A DNA stretch of 64,000 bases from a virus. The position numbers were made by a program, and so were the translations under genes. Below the pieces are notes generated by a model. That model ran no database searches and was not told the origin of the DNA. It worked only from the letters and a program-made list of their open reading frames with translations. Shown piece after piece: positions 41,313 to 49,400 of this stretch (positions are counted from its first letter, which is position 1; every line of letters starts with the position of its first letter). The stretch spans positions 1 to 64,000 of the IMG/VR virus record IMGVR_UViG_3300036853_000446. One strand, 5' to 3'.

Positions 41313-42134
41313 CTAAACCCGCAAGAACGTCTGGATCACGTCTTCTCTCGAGACGGCAGTTCCGGTCTCGGGACCCGCGAGGAGGAAACGATTCAGCTTC
41401 CAGCCCCCTGGGTGCCCCAGAGACGCTTCGGCGGCGTTCAAGTGGACCTCCGCCGCCTGGAGATCAAAACGCACGTAAGGGCTCTTTCTGAACGCCAGAA
41501 CCATCTCCCGACCGCTCTCGAGTCGGTGAAAAACCACTCCGCGGAGGTGCCCCTGTCGGTACAGCTCGATGACCGCGTCAACGAGACGCCCCGTCCCGGT
41601 CGCGAGCACGAAGCCGTTGGTCCCTCGATCGATAATTGTCGGGGGCTCGGCCGGGCGCGGGAGCGCGGGAAGCGTCCCGTGCAGCACGTAGCCCCGCAAC
41701 CACTCGACCACTTGCCCTAGCCGCCGGCCCTGCTCCTCCCGATTCATCGGCGCCGCGCAGAAATAGCCGTCAACCAGCAGGAACAAGCGCGCGAGGTCCC
41801 GATCGACGTGCGCCAGGCCACCCTCTTGAAGCTGGGTGGCAAGTTCGACCGCCGACACCAGCGCCGCAGCCATGGGATGAAGGCACAGCTCCCTGTCGAG
41901 AAACAAGCTCGCGGCAACGACCGTTGCGAGGTTCTGGGCCGAGCGAGCGACGAACGTCAACGGCAACGAGCGCCCACAGATCAGGTCGACGTAGAGCCGC
42001 GACAGCGGGGACCCCGGGCCACCGGGCGCGTAGACGGTGAGCCCAGCGCATGATCCCGTGAACGAGCCGAACGCTACGACTGGCTCGTTCAGCAGTTCAG
42101 GGAGGTCGGGGTCGACGGTGACGCGGAGGTCCAC
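41313..42134 (-). CDS. Unknown protein in accessory island, bacterial-type (273 aa)
   Basis: No standard domain is recognised with confidence. The gene is visibly more GC-rich than the helicase genes before it. The middle (NLATVVAASLFLDRELCLHP ... GLAHVDRDLARLFLLVDGYF) is helical. The last ~80 residues (VIELYRQGHLRGVVFHRLES ... FRKSPYVRFDLQAAEVHLNA ... SLGHPGGWKL) loosely recall the GGH-bearing tail of DHH-type phosphoesterases, but no DHH metal motif is present, so I do not call it that. It starts 17 bases after the upstream gene and is followed by a 165-base gap with the toxin-antitoxin promoter. It looks like bacterial cargo rather than a virion gene. Confidence 0.55.
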   Translation of the reverse strand: MDLRVTVDPDLPELLNEPVVAFGSFTGSCAGLTVYAPGGPGSPLSRLYVDLICGRSLPLTFVARSAQNLATVVAASLFLDRELCLHPMAAALVSAVELATQLQEGGLAHVDRDLARLFLLVDGYFCAAPMNREEQGRRLGQVVEWLRGYVLHGTLPALPRPAEPPTIIDRGTNGFVLATGTGRLVDAVIELYRQGHLRGVVFHRLESGREMVLAFRKSPYVRFDLQAAEVHLNAAEASLGHPGGWKLNRFLLAGPETGTAVSREDVIQTFLRV

Positions 42135-42150
42135 GCCGATAGGTTACACC

Positions 42151-43014
42151 TCAACCATTCAGATATCGGGCGGCCACACTCTCGACGAGCGGGTCGGCGG
42201 CAAATCGACCGTACTGCTGGCGCGGCTTGCCGCTGAGATCCTCAAACGTCCACAGTTCAACCTCGGCATCGCTCTTGTAAGCTCTGGTCTTCTGCTTCAG
42301 CTCCAAGAGACGCACCCTCTTTCGCTGGTTGCCCTTGCTGACGGCCATACCCTCGTCGCCCGGCTCACCTGGCCCCGCAATCTGAAGCCCCCAAGCTCCG
42401 CCGGGCAGCGCGCGATAGACACCCTCGAAAGCCGGAGTCGGCTTGGTCTTCTTGAGACCCGGCATCTTGGGTGCGGGCACTGAGGGAACACGTGCGGGCT
42501 CTTCGCGGGAGTTCTCCCTCTCCTCGCGAATCTCTGCCTCCTCCGCATCCTCGATCTCATGGTGCTCTCTAGGCGTCAGATCAGGCAGCGACTCCTTGAC
42601 CGCCTCATCCAAGGCATCCTCTCTGTCAGAGCCACCCCCGCCCGTGTTGAGCCGGCGCTCCTTCCAATACCCGACCTTGGATTCATAAATCTCCAACAGA
42701 TCCTCGATACGTTCCTGCAGAGCGTTGCGCCAGTTGGTCGTACGCATCACCAACTTGCTCGGTGGCATGAGCGCCTTGTTCTTGTCGGTCAGCATCACGA
42801 CCCTGATCGAATCTGAGCCCTTTTTCCGTACTATGCCGTCTCTAAAAATCGACGAATAGACACGGATGAAAATCTGGTGATTGTCACTGAGGCTCAGATG
42901 AAAGACCACCTGACCCTTGTAAATCTCCTTCTTTGGATGCAAGGCACGATAAGCCCTCTTGAGGAAAGCCTCCATATCCTCGAGCGTGATTTCGACGAAG
43001 CGACTACCAGCCAT
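42151..43014 (-). CDS. Helicase-coupled protein of unknown function (287 aa)
   Basis: The ATG at 43014 lies inside the last codons of the helicase gene (11-base overlap), so the two are translationally coupled. Longer upstream forms of the frame are within the helicase and are rejected. Residues ~5-120 have a compact alpha/beta pattern (VEITLEDMEAFLKRAYR; FIRVYSSIFRDGIVRKKGSD; SIRVVMLTD; TNWRNALQERIEDLLEIYES). It resembles small phage and plasmid proteins in which F-x-x-I-T...M-E...L is followed by R-V-Y-T/S-S-I...G-x-D-A/S-I-R-V. I recall that family only loosely, and its function is not known to me. An acidic linker follows, then a basic C-terminal domain. A nucleic-acid role with the helicase is inferred. 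Confidence 0.6.
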   Translation of the reverse strand: MAGSRFVEITLEDMEAFLKRAYRALHPKKEIYKGQVVFHLSLSDNHQIFIRVYSSIFRDGIVRKKGSDSIRVVMLTDKNKALMPPSKLVMRTTNWRNALQERIEDLLEIYESKVGYWKERRLNTGGGGSDREDALDEAVKESLPDLTPREHHEIEDAEEAEIREERENSREEPARVPSVPAPKMPGLKKTKPTPAFEGVYRALPGGAWGLQIAGPGEPGDEGMAVSKGNQRKRVRLLELKQKTRAYKSDAEVELWTFEDLSGKPRQQYGRFAADPLVESVAARYLNG

Positions 43015-46000
43015 TGTTGCCCCCGACGAACGGCAAATCATTGACGGTGTCGCGTCTATAGTCTTCGACGAAAACCGCGGCGGTCTTGGGTGCATTCTCC
43101 GCTTCTGCGCCGGGCACCGGTACGTTCTCTCCGAGAGTCAGACCAGCCTCGCCCAAGAACGGGCTCATTCCAGCTGGCTTTCCCCCGTACTCGCCAGGAG
43201 CCACCACCCTCAAATCCTTCGAGGCTCGGGTCAGCGCCACGTAGGCCAAGCGCCGGAACCCCTCGAGTTCACCATCCATCTCCGCCAAACGCTCGGGGGT
43301 CAACTCCTCATCCGGATCAACTCTCGGTATCATCGGAAACTTACCCTTGGTCATCTGCACCGTGACATAAGGCCATTGCGCGCCTTTGACGCTATGGACA
43401 GTCCCTAGAAATACCGCTGGTGGCGGCGTACCACCCTTCCACTTGTCCAGGTCGTAACTCAGCTCTTTCGAGCGCGCCCGCAGACGATTCATCTTTGCAA
43501 CGAAGCCTTGCGGCGTCTCAGGCGGGAAAGCCGAGTCCAACGGATCGTCGGGGTTCGGCTTTGCCAACTCGAAAAGAAATGACACGTTGCCGAGCCCGCT
43601 CGTAGCTACCGCCTGGTCGTCAACATCGCCCTCTTCGTCGTCTGCATCGTCGCTCTCCTCTCCACCAATGTCCTTAGCCGAAGCGGACAGTGACTCCCGA
43701 AAGGTCGTTGGGTTCTGGAGGAGCTTCCCCGTCTTCGGGTTGTTCTTCCACTCCATTCCCGGAACAGCCAGAACGGCGTCGAACAGCACCTTGGTGTTGG
43801 TATCCTCTTGCGTCGCAAGCATCCCGAGATCAGTCAAAGCAGAGGACAGGATCTCGAGCTGGTCGAATACGTAGTCTGGCGCCCCGGGACCCTTGAGTGC
43901 TTTGCCCAACTCAGTCCGAAACCGTGAATCCCGCATTGCGGCCACGGGGTTGACTTCCTTCATTGAAAGGCCAAAACGTCGTGCGTAGCTGTTTACAGCA
44001 GTATCCGTCGCAGCCTTAAGCTTCTCTGCATCGTTGATGTAAAAACGGTTGGGATTGTTGAGGATCTTTACGAACGCTTCCTGTGCCTTCTCAGCGTCGG
44101 TGTCCATCGCGAGTGTCACGTACCCCAAAAATGCCTCGGTCTCTCGCGATGATAGGAAGCTCGAGCTTCCCTTCCGGGCGTAGGGAACCCCCTTGATCAA
44201 AAGGGCAGTCTCGTAGGAATGCAGTTCGGCATTGGTGGCAGCCAAGATGGCATTGGATTCGGCAGGTACCCCCTCACCCCCCTCCCACCGGCCTGCGATC
44301 TCTCGCGCTACGGCGAGCGCGGTCGCGGCCTCATCCACATAAACCGAAGCGTTGACGCTAGCCTCGCCCTTAACCCTCTGAGGGGAAGCAATGGCTTCCT
44401 TATTCATTCGATTCTTGTTGTGCGCGATGAGCTTGTTGGCTGCCTCGATAACTTCAGGCGGACAGCGGTAATTGGTCCTTATGAGCCGCGTCTTCCAACC
44501 TGCGGCACCATCCAACGCGACGAAGTCTTCGGGGCGTGCACCGCGGAACGCATATATACTCTGGTCGGGGTCCCCGACCATCCAGAAGGACTTTCCATCG
44601 CTCCCGTCGGTGACCTGCTCGGTCATCAATCGAAGCGCGCGACTTTGGGACTTATTTAAGTCCTGACATTCGTCGACCATCACATGATCGTAGGCCTTCT
44701 GAGCGCGGCCACGAATGTCGGGGCTTCTTTCGAGGATGTCACCGAAGACCGCAATCATGTCGTCGTAGTCGCCGATGCGTCGAACCGACTTCCGACCCCC
44801 TTGGGTGATCGTTCGCATGTCGGTGATGAACTTATCGTACTGGTACTTGACGCCCTTGGCATCAGCACAATCCTGCGGGCGCCACGCGATCGACCCTTTG
44901 AGCCCCTCGTACATTTCGTACCATCGAGCGGCTTCCTTCTCCTTATCCGAAACGGCCCCCGCCAAGGCTTCCGCTGGGCTGATCCCGTTGGCGCTCCACT
45001 TCGTTTTGGCAAGCTTCATTGCCTTCGCAGGCGGAGCCTCAGCGTCATTGACCTTTCCCGTCAACTCGTCGACCGTCGCGTAACATTTACGCCAAATACG
45101 ATTGACGGCAGTCGCGGTCGGACCCCCAGCTAACTGTGGCTTGGTGAGCCCTACAAAGAGGGTCTTCTCTTGGGCATCCCCGTACTTGAGAATGGACCGC
45201 TGATAGAGGCTGTGCATCGTACCCACCTGCATCGCTTGGGCTCGATCCTTTCCCACGGCCTCAGAAATCTTGTGTTTCAGTTCGGCCGCCGCCTTCGCAT
45301 TGAAGCTCGTCACGAGAATGCGTGCTGGGTTGACCTTCCGCTCATCGACCAGGTATTTCACCCGGGCTACCAAGGTCGTGGACTTCCCCGCGCCGGCACC
45401 GGCCGCAACGAGAACGCGACCATCCGTCATGGCCGCGGCACGCTGCTCGAGGTCCAAGCCACGCAGCGACTCAGGAACATCGGCGTCACTAAGACTAGTT
45501 TTTGCGGCCGCCGCTGCAGCCGTGGCGATGCCGATAACCTCACTCCGGGTCGGAGGTGCGTCGTCCTCACCAGAGGTCTCGAGCACAGCACGGGCCGCTT
45601 CAGTAGCGTCGTTCTGAAGCTGCTCGAGAGCACCCGTTCTCTCATCCTTGGCTTCCTGAATGTCCTCTGCTTCTGTCCTGGTCTCCTCGGCTGCTTGTTG
45701 CGTCTTGAGCGTTTGAGTCTGGTCCACGACAGCGACGGCGGCCATTTCGACCGGGTTCTGAATGACACTCCCCGAGCCGATCGTTTCCTGAGCCGTCTTT
45801 ATCCAGTTCTTAATCCGGACGTTTCTGAGAGGCACCGTAACGTAATCCGCAAAAGCCTCTGCGGGTTCACTCAATACGTTCGCGGCGACACTGATCTTGA
45901 TAGCCCGGCGTGCACGAGGTTCCTTGAAGATGTCTGGCAAGTCCGTCGAACGATGGAGCGCCACCCGTAAAGCTAGTGCACGACGTCCGAGCTGCTCAAT

Positions 46001-46291
46001 ATTCGAGATTCGGACCCGAAAAGTCCGCGCCACCGTTGCCTTTGAGACTGGGCGTGTGAGCTTCTCGGCAAAGAAGTCACGAAGGCCGTCGCCATAGTTC
46101 GCGTCCGTGAGACGGACCAGATTGATTCCCTTGTGAATATGGCCGTCTTTGGCGTCTGGGTCGCCCATCTGCTGTTCGACGTAGAGCTTATATGAAGTGA
46201 TCGAGAGAAGCAGCACGACGTACTCGGCGACCTCGACGTCTCCGATCAAGTCATCGTCATCATCTTCATCAGCTAAAACTGGTTCGGCCAT
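43004..46291 (-). CDS. SF1 (UvrD/Rep/PcrA-like) helicase with extra N-terminal domain (1095 aa)
   Basis: All SF1A motifs are present: Q (LDLEQRAAAM), I (AGAGAGKSTT, ~residues 297-304), Ia (ILVTSFNAKAAAEL), II (VMVDECQDLN, ~540), III (MVGDPDQSIYAFRGA, ~575), IV (IRTNYRCPPEVIEAANKLI), V (GTVHSVKGAQWPYV) and VI (AYVALTRASKDL, ~1019). This predicts an active 3'-5' DNA translocase or helicase. Residues 1-190 form an unrecognised acidic-then-alpha/beta domain, and ~190-280 are a charged helical linker. UvrD and PcrA lack these. The gene sits between the tail sheath and tube, where replication enzymes are not expected. Its composition is less GC-rich than its neighbours. Confidence 0.85.
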   Translation of the reverse strand: MAEPVLADEDDDDDLIGDVEVAEYVVLLLSITSYKLYVEQQMGDPDAKDGHIHKGINLVRLTDANYGDGLRDFFAEKLTRPVSKATVARTFRVRISNIEQLGRRALALRVALHRSTDLPDIFKEPRARRAIKISVAANVLSEPAEAFADYVTVPLRNVRIKNWIKTAQETIGSGSVIQNPVEMAAVAVVDQTQTLKTQQAAEETRTEAEDIQEAKDERTGALEQLQNDATEAARAVLETSGEDDAPPTRSEVIGIATAAAAAAKTSLSDADVPESLRGLDLEQRAAAMTDGRVLVAAGAGAGKSTTLVARVKYLVDERKVNPARILVTSFNAKAAAELKHKISEAVGKDRAQAMQVGTMHSLYQRSILKYGDAQEKTLFVGLTKPQLAGGPTATAVNRIWRKCYATVDELTGKVNDAEAPPAKAMKLAKTKWSANGISPAEALAGAVSDKEKEAARWYEMYEGLKGSIAWRPQDCADAKGVKYQYDKFITDMRTITQGGRKSVRRIGDYDDMIAVFGDILERSPDIRGRAQKAYDHVMVDECQDLNKSQSRALRLMTEQVTDGSDGKSFWMVGDPDQSIYAFRGARPEDFVALDGAAGWKTRLIRTNYRCPPEVIEAANKLIAHNKNRMNKEAIASPQRVKGEASVNASVYVDEAATALAVAREIAGRWEGGEGVPAESNAILAATNAELHSYETALLIKGVPYARKGSSSFLSSRETEAFLGYVTLAMDTDAEKAQEAFVKILNNPNRFYINDAEKLKAATDTAVNSYARRFGLSMKEVNPVAAMRDSRFRTELGKALKGPGAPDYVFDQLEILSSALTDLGMLATQEDTNTKVLFDAVLAVPGMEWKNNPKTGKLLQNPTTFRESLSASAKDIGGEESDDADDEEGDVDDQAVATSGLGNVSFLFELAKPNPDDPLDSAFPPETPQGFVAKMNRLRARSKELSYDLDKWKGGTPPPAVFLGTVHSVKGAQWPYVTVQMTKGKFPMIPRVDPDEELTPERLAEMDGELEGFRRLAYVALTRASKDLRVVAPGEYGGKPAGMSPFLGEAGLTLGENVPVPGAEAENAPKTAAVFVEDYRRDTVNDLPFVGGNNGW

Positions 46292-46401
46292 GTGTTCCCG
46301 TACACCGCCACCGATAAACAGAATCGCTGCTACGGGTTGCGCCCCTCACCCAACAGCCTGCAGCCGCGCGAAGATGACAAGGGGGTTGGCACTAAACTCA
46401 T

Positions 46402-46441
46402 CCCCAGAACGTCGAAGCCTTTGCTTCCTGACGTTCTGGGG
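46402..46441 (-). terminator. Strong hairpin after the tail sheath gene
   Basis: A perfect 12-bp outer stem (CCCCAGAACGTC/GACGTTCTGGGG) encloses a 5-bp inner stem GAAGC/GCTTC with a 4-base loop and 2 unpaired bases. It lies 16 bases after the sheath stop. No strong U-tract follows on the minus strand. It probably terminates part of the transcripts or protects the sheath mRNA end. Confidence 0.7.
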
Positions 46442-46456
46442 AACAAGTCAACAATA

Positions 46457-49400
46457 TCAAAGCTTTGATCTGAGGTTGAAAGTGCAGACGATATATAGAA
46501 GCGGATATATAGGCATAAAAAATGCCTCGATCCTGAGTATCGTCGGATCGTCCGGATCCACGATCGCTGAGATACCGGTGAAGGCCCCGACGATCTCCGC
46601 TTGGACGAGCGAATTGAACATCGCGGTCAAGCTGATCTCCACGTCATTGGTGCGGCTCGCGAGGAACTTCGTGCCGATGTAGACGTCGAGAGTCGAACGC
46701 GCCGATTGCTGCACGAGGTCCGCGATCTGAGTCACGGTCGGGAGGCGACTCAAGATCGTACTCATGTCCGTCGTGAGCCCGTGTCGAATCCGCATTACGG
46801 GGGCGAGGTCCTCGAGCAGCGTCACACCGCTCGTCGCTGTCAGATTGGCCTCGACGGCGTCCAGGATGCGCGGCAGCCGCGTGAAGCCCTGGATGCGTCG
46901 CCGGGTGAACGGCGTCGCCACGTCGAACGCGGGGCTCACCGCAGACCCCGCCACGGCGGCAGCGAGGAACGTCCCGTCAACGAGCGTCTCGAAATTGTTC
47001 CCGAGTTCGTCCGTGAGAGTCACCACGGCCGAATCCGGGTAGATGGCGATGACGCGGTTTGACTCGATGCTGCGAGCCACGGTCTGGGCCGTCGTCGGTC
47101 CCGTCCCCGATGCGAACCCAATATAGGCCATCCGTTCCGACTGGTTGCGGATGGTCGACATGACTTCGACGTGCTGGAGCGTCGCCGAATAGATGGCCGT
47201 GCTGGTCGAGAGCGGCACGATGACGTCGGGCTTGACGTTGCCAGGCAACGGCTTTTCGAGGTCCTTGAGGGCCGTGAGAAAGGCGCGATCCGAGCCCTGG
47301 TTACTGCTCGCGGCCTTGAGGACCTGCTTGATGCCCACGAGAACGGCCCCGTTGAGGATCATGAGGAACGCGGCCAGCGTGACGCGATTCTCGCCGCTCA
47401 AAACGCCGAAATTCGCTTCGATCGTCTTGAACTGCGCGAAGAGGCGCGTCCCGAAATCCTGCTTCATGTAGTGGTAGGTAATGAAATAACTGTCGCCGAC
47501 CGCCGGCTCGAGTCCGCCCGGGTTGAATGTCTGGATGCTGGCGGTGTCGTTCAGGCCGACCCCGACCGTGTCTGTGACGATCAACTCGAGACCCGGCACG
47601 CTGAGGTACGCGATCGACGGACTCACTTTCCACGTCTGGGAAACGTCGAGCGTGAACGCTCCCGTGTCCGTGTAGGTGCCCACGGCGCTCGGGAGAACCG
47701 TGAAGCAGAGCCCTGTGCGGGCGTCCGTATAGGTCTGACCCGGGAAGCCCGTACCGGCGGACCCCGCGGGATTCGTCGAGGTGACGATGAAATCGTCCTT
47801 TGCCGCCTCCCCGTTGTCTCCGTCGCCCGGGGTAATCCCGATCCCCGTGGTCACGTTGAACGCCGAATTGCTGCCGTCGGCGAGCACGACGGTCGACCCT
47901 ACCCCCGTGTGGAGCGATTCGATCGTGATGAACTCGCGGTCGTCGATCTCATGAACCCAAGCGAAGGCTTCTGTCGTGAAGGCCGCAGGGTTCGACGTGT
48001 TCATGAGGATGTCGACGATCTCTTGCGCCGTGACGCGCGTTTCAGACACCTGAGAGCCCGTCGAAAAACCCAGCCTCGTGTTGGCCGAGCCCGCCTTGAT
48101 GAGCAAACGGCTATTCGAACCCGTAGTGGGGCTCGTCAGCCGTATGTGGTTCAGGTTTGATAGGGTGCCGACGGAGGCAAGACCCCCGACGACCGCGTTG
48201 ATGTCGGTCACGATCTGAGCCGCGGTCCTGCCGATACCAGCCGTCAGCGGAATGACGTACTCGACGCCGTCGACCTGCAGATTCAGCTGGTCGTTGACGC
48301 TCGCCGTAATGTCGATCGGCTCCGCCAAGCTGCCCACCAGAGTCGCGGGCTTGTTCGTGGCCGACGCCGTGCCCGAGGCCGACTGGAACGCTTTGAATCC
48401 GAGAACGGCTTCAACGGTGCCTGGACGAACCGAGACGACCGCGCCGTGGTCGAAACCGCCCGGCAACGCTTCGGGCGTCGTGACGGATTTGACGATGAAC
48501 ACGGCATGGCTCGAGCCGATCGAGACCGTCGATGCCAGGGTGGTCGCCCCGAAAACGGTATCGAACACGGCGTCCATTTCCGCCACGATCTCGGACGGGG
48601 TGCGCTCGCCCGGCGTCAGCGGGATGCTCACCTCTCCGTTGCCGCCCGTCATGCCGTGGACGATGAATCCAGAGTTGACGACCGTATCCGTGACGGCTTC
48701 GTTGCTGCCCTCTGCATCGGACGAGTCATTGATCAGAGGGACGAGGGCGCCCACCGGAGCCGACGCCGTGATGAGTAGCCCGTCCCCGACCCCATTGATG
48801 GCCGCCTCGATGGAGGCTGCGACAACGGCCTCCGAATCGCCACCCGTGAACGTGACCGTCACGTGCCCGGAACCAACGCCGGCTCCGCTGTCGAATTCGA
48901 AGACGGTGGGATCGTTGACCCCGTCGTCCAACGTGAAGGTCTCGCCCTCGATGAGCGACGCGCCGCCCACCGCCGTGATCGAGCCTTTGGAGGCGGATAC
49001 CGCGTCGCCAATGGTCAGCTCGAGGACGTTGCCCGGGGCGTCCGGGATCGTAATGTTGCCGCCCGAGAGTGCGACCTTTCTACTCACGAGATAGGCGGGC
49101 GAAGCCGTGCCCAGGTTGGCCACGAAGGCCGTCCCGTTGACCGTCACCCGGAACTGATCGGAGCTTCCCGAGTAGAGATCGTAGGGAGCTTGACCGTCGT
49201 TGGTGAATCGAGCGTTCGTGGTGGTCGTCGACCCAAAGGTCACCGTCACCGTCTCGTTGACGGGCGATCCGGCGCCCGTATGGAAGGCGTCTGGCACCTG
49301 CTCGGCGCCGCGCGGCCACTGGACGACTTCGGGCAGCCCCGCCTTGTTACCGAACCGCACCTGGAAGAGGTTCGTGCCCAATACCGAGCTGCGGACCTCG

